Origin: Pusillimonas sp. MFBS29
Lineage (GTDB): Bacteria > Pseudomonadota > Gammaproteobacteria > Burkholderiales > Burkholderiaceae_B
Direction: 5' to 3'
DNA: 64,000 bases
Assembly (NCBI RefSeq): GCF_020687695.1
Contig: NZ_JAJEWL010000007.1
Span: 1-64,000 of the forward strand
Shown here: one piece after another, positions 36,415-45,003 of the stretch
How the letters are laid out: the number at the start of each line of letters is the position of its first letter
How positions within the stretch are numbered: the first letter of the stretch is position 1
Position numbers and translations under genes: made by a program
Notes under the pieces: model-generated
What the model saw: only the letters and a program-made list of their open reading frames with translations
The model's database searches: none
Told to the model about the DNA's origin: nothing

Positions 36415-38010
36415 ATGCCGGCACCCGCCGAATTGAGCGCACACCAGCTGAAAGAGTGGATTCACGACGCAGATGAAGTGGCCGTACTGGACGTACGCGA
36501 ATATGGACAGTTCGGCGAAGACCATTTGTTCTTTGCAGTGTCCCTGCCATACAGCGAGCTGGAGTTGCATCTTGGCCGGTTGGTGCCTCGCCTGCAAACG
36601 CGGGTAGTGCTTTACGGAGACCGGCATACCGAACACGCAGTACGGGCAGCAGCGCAGATCATGAAAGGCCTGGGCTATTCCGACGTGAACATCCTGAAAG
36701 GCGGTACAGACGCCTGGAAAACCGCCGGATTCGCCTGCTTTGCCGGAGTAAACCTGCCCAGCAAAACGTTTGGCGAGATCGCGGAACACATATACCGTAC
36801 ACCGCATATATCAGCGACTGATCTGAACGCGCTGCTGCACGATAGCCGGCAGAAAGTCGTGGTCGTCGACGGCCGCCCGGTACCCGAGTACAGAAAAATG
36901 AACATTCCGTCGGCGATCTGCTGCCCCAACGGTGAGCTGCCGCTGCGCATTGATGAAATCGCGCCCGACCCGGATACCACCATAGTCGTGAATTGCGCAG
37001 GCCGCACGCGCAGCATTATTGGCGCCCAAACCCTGATCAATCTTGGCATACCTAACAAGGTCTACGCTCTTGAGAACGGCACTCAAGGCTGGTATCTGGC
37101 CGACTTGCCGCTGGAGCATGGGTCCAACCGTTTGTATCCCCGGCAAACTGACACAAAGAATACGGCCGCCTTGCAGGCACGTTCCCAGGCCCTGCGCCAC
37201 CGTTTTGGCATTCCGTCTGTTGATGCGGCAACCGTCGGAGGCTGGCTCCGCGACCAGACGCGGTCCGTGTTTCTGTGCGACGTCCGCACCGCCGAGGAGC
37301 ACGCCCGGGCCGACCTGCCACCCATGGTTCAGCACACCCCAGGAGGGCAACTGATACAGGCAACCGACCAGTACGTGGGCGTACGCAAAGCCACTCTTGT
37401 ATTGTGCGATACCGATGGCATCCGTGCACCCGTCGTTGCAAGCTGGCTTAAACAGCTGGGATGGAAGGTGTTTCTGCTGGAAGACCCCAGGAGCCTGCAC
37501 GACCTGCCCCGACCGGTTCACCATCAGCCGGTGCTCAGGCACACCCGCTTGCTTGCGGCCGAGCACTTGCCGCAATTTCTGACGCAGAACCCGGACGCCC
37601 TGTTGCTTGACGCGCGCCCCAGCCTTAAGTTTCGCGAAGCGAGCATAGCCGGCGCACGCTGGGTGATCAGGCCGAACGTGGCTATCGAACTGGATGGCCT
37701 GTCGAACCATTGTGCCGTGTTGATGGGCCACGATACCGCCCGCATGTCTTTGCTTGCCCATGAACTTGAGGCCAACGGCTGCACCAACATTCATATTTGC
37801 GTCGTCGGAGCAGGCTTTCCACACGACACTGGACTGCAGATCGTGTCCCACGAGAACATGCCGGACGATGCCTGCATAGACTATCTGTTTTTCGTGCATG
37901 ACCGGCACGACGGAAACAAGGCGGCGGCAAGAAAGTACCTGGAATGGGAAACCGGCCTGCTTGCACAAATAGACGAACGCGAACGCAACACGTTTGCCTT
38001 CCAGGCATGA
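36415..38010 (+). CDS. four-domain rhodanese-like sulfurtransferase
   Basis: A 531-residue cytoplasmic protein made of four rhodanese modules (about 8-113, 131-235, 265-365, 376-470) and a helical tail. Modules 2 and 3 keep a catalytic-site Cys, C194 in VVNCAGRTRS and C331 in LVLCDTDGIRA. Modules 1 and 4 lack it (VVLYGDRHTEH and AVLMGHDTARM). Such proteins transfer sulfane sulfur or handle thiosulfate or polysulfides; the role is not specific here. ATG at 36415 has GGAG upstream. Confidence 0.87.
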   Translation: MPAPAELSAHQLKEWIHDADEVAVLDVREYGQFGEDHLFFAVSLPYSELELHLGRLVPRLQTRVVLYGDRHTEHAVRAAAQIMKGLGYSDVNILKGGTDAWKTAGFACFAGVNLPSKTFGEIAEHIYRTPHISATDLNALLHDSRQKVVVVDGRPVPEYRKMNIPSAICCPNGELPLRIDEIAPDPDTTIVVNCAGRTRSIIGAQTLINLGIPNKVYALENGTQGWYLADLPLEHGSNRLYPRQTDTKNTAALQARSQALRHRFGIPSVDAATVGGWLRDQTRSVFLCDVRTAEEHARADLPPMVQHTPGGQLIQATDQYVGVRKATLVLCDTDGIRAPVVASWLKQLGWKVFLLEDPRSLHDLPRPVHHQPVLRHTRLLAAEHLPQFLTQNPDALLLDARPSLKFREASIAGARWVIRPNVAIELDGLSNHCAVLMGHDTARMSLLAHELEANGCTNIHICVVGAGFPHDTGLQIVSHENMPDDACIDYLFFVHDRHDGNKAAARKYLEWETGLLAQIDERERNTFAFQA

Positions 38011-38265
38011 CCACCACTTCATTACTGACCCCGCCAATCTGATGCCGCGCAAGTCCTGATCCAGGCCCCGCCGGGTGGCACTGAAAGGCTGTTGCATACC
38101 GCAGCAAATGTCACCAAACCATGTCTGGAATACTTCCAGGCCATTACAAAAACAGCGTATCAAAGCCGGAGTCTTTCAGCGCATTTCAAAACCGCCAATT
38201 GCGCTTGCGGCCATAGCGCACGCCCACTACGCTGGCTCCATATTCTTTGAATCAGGAGCAGCAAT

Positions 38266-38589
38266 ATGAGCACAAAAAGTAAATTTGGACGGGTTATCGT
38301 AGTTGGCCTGATGGCATTTGCACTGGCCGGCTGCACCTCTTCTTACGACAGGAGAGCGAACAACACAATGATGGGTGCAGGGCTGGGAGCCGCCGCAGGC
38401 GCAGTCGTCTCTGGAGGTGACCCGGTGTATGCCCTGGGAGGCGCCGCAGCGGGCGGCCTGCTGGGCAATATCCTGACTCAGGACCGCGACTATCGTTCTC
38501 GTGATGATTACCGTGAACGCGATTACAGGCGCAGGTCAGACTCGTACCGCAGCCGTGACCGCGATCGCCGTCACCGCCACAGGGACTAA
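38266..38589 (+). CDS. glycine-zipper lipoprotein
   Basis: A 107-residue lipoprotein with a signal ending LAGC (lipidation Cys at 23). A glycine-zipper hydrophobic segment follows (MMGAGLGAAAGAVVSGGDPVYALGGAAAGGLLGNIL, about 35-70), then a C-terminal tail with DR, RD and RRRS repeats, very rich in Arg and Asp. Glycine-zipper lipoproteins of the 17-kDa antigen type sit in the outer membrane. The charged tail is unusual in composition. The function is unknown. Confidence 0.8.
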   Translation: MSTKSKFGRVIVVGLMAFALAGCTSSYDRRANNTMMGAGLGAAAGAVVSGGDPVYALGGAAAGGLLGNILTQDRDYRSRDDYRERDYRRRSDSYRSRDRDRRHRHRD

Positions 38590-38621
38590 GCACCACCAGC
38601 GCAACATGCATGCGCATGGCC

Positions 38622-39965
38622 TTATGCGACCGGCCTGAACGACAAAGTCAGCGTAAGGCCTTTGCCCGGCCCCGTCGGCTCGACAACTTCAAGATCCCAC
38701 CCCTGGACCACGCACACGCGCTTGGCAATGGCCAGGCCCAGGCCGACTTCGTCGCCGGGATGCAGCATCGTGCCCGGGCCGGACCGGGCATCGACTCGAC
38801 GGGTACTGTAATACCGGTCAAACAGGCATGGAACGCCTTCCAGGTTGATGCCCGGCCCGTCATCGCTGAATCTGAGGCCATGACCGGCCGAGGCAATTTC
38901 CAGTGTGGCAGGCGCCGCATGGGCTACCGCGTTGCGCACGATATTCCTGATGACGGTCAGCAGCATATGGCGGTTGACGTGTTCGATATGCTCACCGGCC
39001 ACCTGATTGCGTAGCGCCAGTCCGCGTGACCTGGCCTCGGGTTCGGCACGGGCAAACACATCGTCGACACATTCTTTTATCGATATCGGTTCAACCTGAC
39101 CATGCTCTGCCTGTGCCAAACAGTACGTGGCCTCCAGGCTCTGTGTCATTTCGTCAGCCGATCGCATGATGCGCTCGAAGCGCAATGCCACCTTGTCCGG
39201 ACAGCCCGCTTCCAGTCCACCCAGTTCCGCATCCGTTCTGATCAGTGCCAGCGGCGTCCTGACTTCATGATTGAAGTTCGATGAAAATTCTTTTTGATCC
39301 GCCAGCGCCTGGTCGATGCGATCCTGCATTCTGTTGAAGGCTTCCGTCAATTGCGCGCCTTCATTGGAAGCCAGGCCAAACATGCGCGGACGGCCGGGCG
39401 CCCAGCGCGCCAGGTGAGCAGTAAGCGCCTGTATGGGCTGTACCGCCCACTTGGCCAGCAAACGAGCCAACAGGTATGACAACACCATAAAAAACAGCGC
39501 GATGCCAAGCAGCACCCAGCCAAATCTTCCGGAAAACGCCTGGGCACTGTGTATATCGTAGGCAACATACAACCGGCCGTCACGTGCCTCTACCGCCATC
39601 ACCTGCCAGGTTTTGTCCTCTATGCGCACGCGACTCAAGCCCAGGGGCTGCGTGCGCAATATCGCAGGCATGTTCGCCGCAGGGTGTGCATCGCTCTCGC
39701 CCCAGGCGTGCATATTGGGCCCCAACTGACGTTCAAATGCCGGCGTCCAACTATCGCTTTCCAGGGATTTCTTGGCTTGCAAGCGCATGGCCTCGGTTTG
39801 CACGAGATGGGCGATCACGCGTTCGCCCATGCTTTTCTGAGCTTCGTAAGCAAGAAAGCACACCGCAACGACAGACACCCAAACCAATGCGGTCAAAGCA
39901 TAAGTGACGCGCAAGACCAGCGAATGCCTGCTGGGCCGCTTCTGGTCGGAAAAACTATTTTGCAT
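38622..39965 (-). CDS. sensor histidine kinase
   Basis: A 447-residue membrane kinase. One helix (about 18-40), a periplasmic sensor region of about 110 residues, a second helix (about 149-171), HAMP-like segment, HisKA with phosphoacceptor His in FNHEVRTPLALIR, and a HATPase domain with NIVRNAVAHA, DDGPGIN and GLGLAIAKR. It overlaps the response regulator gene by 11 bp. The pair is divergent from the siderophore receptor gene, so it may regulate it, or metal/envelope functions; this is inference. Confidence 0.9.
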   Translation of the reverse strand: MQNSFSDQKRPSRHSLVLRVTYALTALVWVSVVAVCFLAYEAQKSMGERVIAHLVQTEAMRLQAKKSLESDSWTPAFERQLGPNMHAWGESDAHPAANMPAILRTQPLGLSRVRIEDKTWQVMAVEARDGRLYVAYDIHSAQAFSGRFGWVLLGIALFFMVLSYLLARLLAKWAVQPIQALTAHLARWAPGRPRMFGLASNEGAQLTEAFNRMQDRIDQALADQKEFSSNFNHEVRTPLALIRTDAELGGLEAGCPDKVALRFERIMRSADEMTQSLEATYCLAQAEHGQVEPISIKECVDDVFARAEPEARSRGLALRNQVAGEHIEHVNRHMLLTVIRNIVRNAVAHAAPATLEIASAGHGLRFSDDGPGINLEGVPCLFDRYYSTRRVDARSGPGTMLHPGDEVGLGLAIAKRVCVVQGWDLEVVEPTGPGKGLTLTLSFRPVA

Positions 39966-40662
39966 CGCTCAGACGCCAACCGCTGCCACTAACTGTTTCT
40001 ATCCCGGCATAACCGTGCTCCGCCAGTATGCGTCTGAGAATGTGTACCTGACTACGCAGCGCATCGGAGTTCGGCGGACCGTCTTTCCACAAGGCACGCT
40101 CAAGACTTGCGCGGCTGATCAGGCGTCCGGGATGTGTCAGCAACAGTTCCAGTATCAACATCCCCTTTTTGGGAAGATGGACCTGTTTGCCATCCACCCA
40201 TACCTGCTGATTGCGTACCGACATACGCAATGTGCCATGGCAAAGTTCGACCAGAAATCCAGGCCTGTTATCGGCGCGACGCAACAAGGCTTTGATCCGG
40301 TAAACCAGCTCCTGCAGTGCAAAAGGCTTGGTCAGATAGTCGTCGGCCCCCACCGTAAAACCGACTTTCTTGTCTTCGAGGCTGCCTCTTGCCGTCAGCA
40401 GAATCACCGGGATGCGGGAATTGAGCGTGTCACGCAGGTGGGCCAGAACTTGCAACCCATCCTTACCTGGCAGGCCGATATCGAGTACCAGCAGATCAAA
40501 CTTCCTGTCGGCCAGCGCATGAATCGCCATGTTGCCGTCATAGACCGCATCGACCAGAAAACCGCTCAGAGTCAGGGCCGTGCGAACATTACCAGCCAGC
40601 GCGGCATCATCTTCCACGACCAGAATGGAATATGCGGAGTAATAAGCACTATCTCTGTCCAT
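39955..40662 (-). CDS. OmpR-family response regulator
   Basis: A 235-residue regulator with receiver domain (about 12-125) and winged-helix domain (about 140-232). Phosphoacceptor D61 lies in VLDIGLPG and K112 in TKPF. The C-terminus LRRILAEHGYAGIETVSGSGWRLSD is the OmpR/PhoB type. It has a 10-residue leader before the receiver. The cognate kinase gene overlaps its 3' end. The target is not known; the divergent TonB receptor is one candidate. Confidence 0.93.
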   Translation of the reverse strand: MDRDSAYYSAYSILVVEDDAALAGNVRTALTLSGFLVDAVYDGNMAIHALADRKFDLLVLDIGLPGKDGLQVLAHLRDTLNSRIPVILLTARGSLEDKKVGFTVGADDYLTKPFALQELVYRIKALLRRADNRPGFLVELCHGTLRMSVRNQQVWVDGKQVHLPKKGMLILELLLTHPGRLISRASLERALWKDGPPNSDALRSQVHILRRILAEHGYAGIETVSGSGWRLSDAK

Positions 40663-40773
40663 AAATACATCTAGAAAATTTGATTGCCTGGATCCAGCAG
40701 CGGGACCTGACCACTAAAACCTGATGGACATCAAGAAAACTTGACGCCAGCTTCACATCCGCATCAATAGAAT

Positions 40774-40792
40774 GCTAATGCAAACCAATCTT
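40774..40792. promoter_or_regulatory. possible Fur box upstream of the siderophore receptor
   Basis: GCTAATGCAAACCAATCTT matches the 19-bp Fur consensus (GATAATGATAATCATTATC) at about 12 positions. It lies about 80 bp before the receptor start, in the divergent promoter region. The match is moderate and a chance resemblance is possible. Confidence 0.4.
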
Positions 40793-40870
40793 ATTACCAA
40801 GAAAACCACTGATTTGACCTGATTTCGCTACGCGCGTCCAGGGACAACGTCGCATCTAAAGGAAGAACGC

Positions 40871-43090
40871 ATGTCAGCAGGAACAGTGCCCGACCATCCG
40901 GAACTCAACACCCTGATTCCAACGGAGTCATTCGAAGGCGCATTTCGCAAGTCCATGTTTGCCACGGCCGTGGTGGGTGGCGCCCTGGCCATCAACCCGG
41001 CCCTGGCACAAGACAACACAACCATACTGGCCCCGGTAACCGTGCAGGGCCAGGCGAGCGACTACAAAACACCGGACAGCATCAGCTCGCCCAAGTTCAC
41101 CGCCCCTCTGCTCGACACACCACGCAGCGTCACCATCATTCCCGAACAGCTGATCGAGGATCGTGGCGCCACATCGCTGCAGGATGTGCTGCGCACCACG
41201 CCGGGCGTGACGCTGGGTTCCGGCGAGGGCGGCACGCCCGTGGGCGATCGTCCCTTCATCCGGGGCTACGAGGCCAGCACTGATATTTTTGTAGACGGCG
41301 TGCGCGACTACAGCCGTGGCTCGCACGAAACCTTCAATCTGGAATCCATAGAAGTCATCAAGGGACCCAGCTCAGCCTACACGGGCCGGGGCGGTACCGG
41401 CGGCAGCATCAACCTGCAGACCAAAACCCCCAAGCTGGATGATTTTTTCGTGGCAACGGCGGGCTTCGGCAACGCAGATCAGTGGCGCATGACTGCCGAC
41501 GGCAACATCGCCTTTTCCGATACGGGCGCCTTCCGCCTGAACCTGATGAAAATGGGCGGCGACGTGCCCGGCCGCGATGGTGTGACCGTGGATCGCTGGG
41601 GTATTGCACCGTCGATCGCATTCGGGCTGGGCACACCAACACGGGTCACGCTAAGCTACTCTCACATTGAGAACAACGACATGCCCGATCTGGGCGTACC
41701 GTTCAGAAATGATGCCAATCCTGACCGTACAACCCCGCCCGGCGTAGACCGCAACAACTTCTATGGCCGTCACAACGTAGACTTCCGGGAAAACGTCTTC
41801 GACGTGGCCACCGCCCAGATTGAGCACGACATCAACAGCGATGTGACCGTACGCAACACCACACGCTATGGCACGACACTGAACAACTATCTGATGACAC
41901 GACCATCCTTTGACAATTGCGACGTGGGCGATGGCCCACCGTGCAGCACCGAAGGCCCCGGCGTGCAATTCACTCGCAGCGACCGCGCACGCTGGCGCAG
42001 TTCCGAGACCATCATCAACCAGACCGATCTGTACGGCAGTGCAATGACCGGCTCGGTAAAGCACAACTTCGCCGCCGGCTTTGAGTTCAGCAAGGAAGAC
42101 ATTTATTCGAAATCGGTATCCGGCCTGCCCGGCAGTGATCGTGACTTCCTGTACAGCCCCAATCCCGATCGCGACTATAGCTACAACCTGACGCGTGGCC
42201 CCAAAACCAAAGATGGTGACATCAAGACCAGCTCCATCTATGTCATGGACACCATGGATCTGAACGAACAGTTCTCGGTCAACCTGGGTTTGCGCTATGA
42301 CAACTTCCGGGTGGCCAACCAGACTGACTCACGCAAAGACACCTTCTTCAACTATCAGCTGGGCGTGGTGTACAAGCCGGCGCATAACGGCAGCATTTAT
42401 CTGTCGTATGCCACCTCGGCCAACCCCAGCGGTGAGAATCTGGGCCAGGCAGGCGGTGCCGACGGTGCCGCCAGCGGCGCAGCCATTCGCGACCTGGAAC
42501 CCGAAAAGAGCCGCAGCCTGGAACTGGGCACCAAATGGGACTTCCTGAACGACCGTCTGTCGTTTACCGCCGCCTTGTTTGAAACCAAGAAGACAGACGC
42601 CCGCAGCACTGACCCGCTTACCGGCGACGTGACCCTGGCAGGAAACAACCGCGTGCGCGGCCTGGAACTTGGCCTGACCGGGTCCATCACGCCCAAATGG
42701 GATGTCTGGGCGGGCTATACCTACCTGGACCCCAAGACGACCGAATACCAGAACGGGGCAAACAACTACGATGGCAACCAGATGAAATTCATCGCCAAGC
42801 ACAGCGCTACGCTGTGGACCACCTACAAGGTGCATCCGCAGTTCCTGGTGGGCGGCGGTGTTTCATATCTGGGCGAACGCTATGTCGATGATGCCAACAC
42901 CATGACGCTGCCGTCCCATGTACGCTACGATGCCATGGCCCGCTACGACATCAACAAACAGTTCTCGCTGCAGCTGAACGTCAACAACATTTCAGACACC
43001 GAGATCTACGACGCCTCGCACGTGGGCTTGTTCGCCAATGTAGGGGCCGGTCGCTCTTACATGCTGACGGCAACCTACCGTTATGAGTAA
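40871..43090 (+). CDS. TonB-dependent catecholate siderophore receptor (Fiu-like)
   Basis: A 739-residue outer-membrane receptor. A long signal region ends near residue 46 (ALAQ). The plug domain (about 70-180) has SVTIIPEQLIEDRGATSLQDVLRTTPGVTLG and RGYEASTDIFVDGVRD, and a 22-strand barrel ends in Phe/Tyr-rich strands (SYMLTATYRYE). The order receptor-PiuC hydroxylase is typical of Fiu/PiuA catecholate receptors. A terminator follows. No TonB box could be assigned with certainty. Ligands are probably catechol siderophores; that is inferred. Confidence 0.92.
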   Translation: MSAGTVPDHPELNTLIPTESFEGAFRKSMFATAVVGGALAINPALAQDNTTILAPVTVQGQASDYKTPDSISSPKFTAPLLDTPRSVTIIPEQLIEDRGATSLQDVLRTTPGVTLGSGEGGTPVGDRPFIRGYEASTDIFVDGVRDYSRGSHETFNLESIEVIKGPSSAYTGRGGTGGSINLQTKTPKLDDFFVATAGFGNADQWRMTADGNIAFSDTGAFRLNLMKMGGDVPGRDGVTVDRWGIAPSIAFGLGTPTRVTLSYSHIENNDMPDLGVPFRNDANPDRTTPPGVDRNNFYGRHNVDFRENVFDVATAQIEHDINSDVTVRNTTRYGTTLNNYLMTRPSFDNCDVGDGPPCSTEGPGVQFTRSDRARWRSSETIINQTDLYGSAMTGSVKHNFAAGFEFSKEDIYSKSVSGLPGSDRDFLYSPNPDRDYSYNLTRGPKTKDGDIKTSSIYVMDTMDLNEQFSVNLGLRYDNFRVANQTDSRKDTFFNYQLGVVYKPAHNGSIYLSYATSANPSGENLGQAGGADGAASGAAIRDLEPEKSRSLELGTKWDFLNDRLSFTAALFETKKTDARSTDPLTGDVTLAGNNRVRGLELGLTGSITPKWDVWAGYTYLDPKTTEYQNGANNYDGNQMKFIAKHSATLWTTYKVHPQFLVGGGVSYLGERYVDDANTMTLPSHVRYDAMARYDINKQFSLQLNVNNISDTEIYDASHVGLFANVGAGRSYMLTATYRYE

Positions 43091-43111
43091 TACGCGATAA
43101 TAGGCGTAGCG

Positions 43112-43138
43112 GCGAGCGGTATTCCGCTCGCTTTTTTT
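43112..43138 (+). terminator. terminator after the siderophore receptor
   Basis: GCGAGCGG and CCGCTCGC form a perfect 8-bp stem around TATT, followed by seven T. It partly isolates the receptor from the piuC gene, which has AAAGGAG before its start at 43180. Confidence 0.9.
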
Positions 43139-43179
43139 ATGCAGTATTCACCCGCCAACCAGCAAAAGGAGCGGCAAGC

Positions 43180-43860
43180 ATGTTGCTGAGCATTCCCGAC
43201 ATCCTAACCACAGAGACGACCCGACAAATCGTCGATCGTCTTGAACAGGCTGACTGGAAAGACGGCAAGGGAACGGCGGGCCACCTGGCCGTGCGGCAAA
43301 AACAGAATGCTCAGCTGGATGTTGCCGACCCATTGGCACAACAGGTTGGCGACCTTATCCTGTCGCAGCTGTCGCAGCACCCCACTTTCATATCGGCAAC
43401 CCTGCCCTTGCGCATACTGCCGCCCATGCTGAACCGCTACGCCCGCACTGAAACCTATGGCGACCATATCGACAACGCCATCCGGACCATTCCCACCACG
43501 CAGGAATACGTGCGCACCGATATTTCAGCCACCTTGTTTCTATCTGCGCCCGATGATTACGATGGCGGAGAACTGGTCATCAACGACACCTATGGTCAGC
43601 AATCGGTCAAGCTGCCGGCCGGCCATATAGTGGTTTATCCAGGTACCAGCCTGCATCGGGTCAACCCTGTAACACGGGGCGTGCGCTACGCGGCCTTCTT
43701 CTGGGTGCAAAGCATGATCCGGGACGACGGCCAAAGAGCCTTGCTGTACGAGCTGGACGGCTCCATCCAGGCCCTGACGGCCAGCGGCGCAAACGCCGAC
43801 GAGGTCATCCGGCTATCCGGCGTTTATCACAACCTGGTACGCCGCTGGGCGAATACCTGA
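43180..43860 (+). CDS. piuC: Fe(II)/2-oxoglutarate-dependent hydroxylase, PiuC/YbiX type
   Basis: A 226-residue PKHD-type dioxygenase. The iron ligands are H96 and D98 in GDHIDNA and H159 in TSLHRVNP; R169 is the likely 2-oxoglutarate anchor. The family is usually encoded next to catecholate receptors, as here, and contributes to siderophore-linked iron uptake by an unsettled reaction. It starts after the receptor terminator and precedes the FMN-oxidase gene by 9 bp. Confidence 0.93.
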   Translation: MLLSIPDILTTETTRQIVDRLEQADWKDGKGTAGHLAVRQKQNAQLDVADPLAQQVGDLILSQLSQHPTFISATLPLRILPPMLNRYARTETYGDHIDNAIRTIPTTQEYVRTDISATLFLSAPDDYDGGELVINDTYGQQSVKLPAGHIVVYPGTSLHRVNPVTRGVRYAAFFWVQSMIRDDGQRALLYELDGSIQALTASGANADEVIRLSGVYHNLVRRWANT

Positions 43861-43869
43861 TCCACACCC

Positions 43870-45003
43870 ATGAGCCACGAAACCCCCACCTGTCTTGCCG
43901 ATTACGAAACACTGGCCCAGCAAGTCTTGAGCCCTCAAACATGGGCATACCTCCAGAGCGGCGCGGCCGATCAGCTTACCTTTGTGCGCAATCAGCAAGC
44001 CTTCACCGACATCCGGCTATGCCCCCGTCATCTGCAGAATATGCAAGGAGGCAATACCGCTCTTGATTTGTTCGGCACCAAGCTGGATTACCCCATACTG
44101 ATTGCGCCCGTCGCCTACCAGAAGCTGGCTCATCCCGACGGCGAACAGGCCTGCGCACTGGCCGCTTCGGCCATGCGTGCGACCATGGTGGTCAGTACCT
44201 TATCCAGCACAACACTCGAAGACATCGCAAACACGGCGTCCTCTCCGCTTTGGTTTCAGCTTTACCTGCAAACGGAACAGGCCGACAGCCTGGCGTTGAT
44301 ACGGCGCGCCGAAGAGGCCGGCTATCGGGCACTGGTCATCACAGTAGACGCAGCATTGAATGGCTGCCGTAATGCCGAGCAGCGTGCAGGTTTTGTGCTG
44401 CCGGATCACATCTCAGCCGTAAACCTGGACGGCCGCAAACTGCCCGCACATGGACTGTCGGTTCCCGCAGGCGCATCGCTGTTCCAGAACCCCGCATTGG
44501 CCAGGCTGCATGACTGGAGCGATATAGAGTGGGTGGTCGCTCACACGCGATTACCGGTCCTGATCAAAGGGATCCTTGCGCCTCAAGATGCACGGCGCGC
44601 CATTCAGGCCGGTGCGGCAGGCATGATCGTGTCCAACCACGGAGGGCGGGTGCTGGACACCGTACCCGCGAGCATTGAAGCATTGCCTGCTGTGGTCGAA
44701 GCCGCCGGCACGACCCCGGTACTGCTCGACGGGGGCATACGCCGAGGCACCGATGTGTTGAAAGCCCTGGCACTGGGCGCCAGGGCCGTCATGCTGGGCC
44801 GACCCATCATTCATGGTCTGGCGGCGAACGGCCCATCCGGCGTCGCTCACGTCATGCACATACTCAGAACCGAGTTTGAGATGGCCATGGTGCAGTGTGG
44901 CTGCAGGTCGGTCAGCGATATCGACGCATCGGTGCTGTGGCCTGCCGGTGGCCCTGGCCTTAATCGAACTTCTTGCGCAACAGACGCAGCGCATTCAAAG
45001 TAA
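43870..45003 (+). CDS. FMN-dependent alpha-hydroxy acid oxidase/dehydrogenase
   Basis: A 377-residue TIM-barrel flavoenzyme of the lactate/glycolate oxidase family. Active-site residues are K233 in LIKGI, H257 and R260 in SNHGGR, D160 in ITVDA and Y132 in FQLYL. The C-terminal phosphate-binding LDGGIRRGTDVLKALALGARAVMLGRP is present. Substrates may be lactate, glycolate or mandelate; it cannot be decided. It is 9 bp after piuC and overlaps the convergent cadA by 44 bp. Confidence 0.9.
   Translation: MSHETPTCLADYETLAQQVLSPQTWAYLQSGAADQLTFVRNQQAFTDIRLCPRHLQNMQGGNTALDLFGTKLDYPILIAPVAYQKLAHPDGEQACALAASAMRATMVVSTLSSTTLEDIANTASSPLWFQLYLQTEQADSLALIRRAEEAGYRALVITVDAALNGCRNAEQRAGFVLPDHISAVNLDGRKLPAHGLSVPAGASLFQNPALARLHDWSDIEWVVAHTRLPVLIKGILAPQDARRAIQAGAAGMIVSNHGGRVLDTVPASIEALPAVVEAAGTTPVLLDGGIRRGTDVLKALALGARAVMLGRPIIHGLAANGPSGVAHVMHILRTEFEMAMVQCGCRSVSDIDASVLWPAGGPGLNRTSCATDAAHSK

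Noticed and set aside
36215-36550. extended N-terminus of the CynX-type transporter
   Set aside because: The extension reaches beyond the divergent rhodanese start and contains no membrane or leader features of this family.
36811-38163. 450-residue minus-strand ORF opposite the rhodanese gene
   Set aside because: Antisense shadow of a GC-rich coding region; no domain signature and no start signal.
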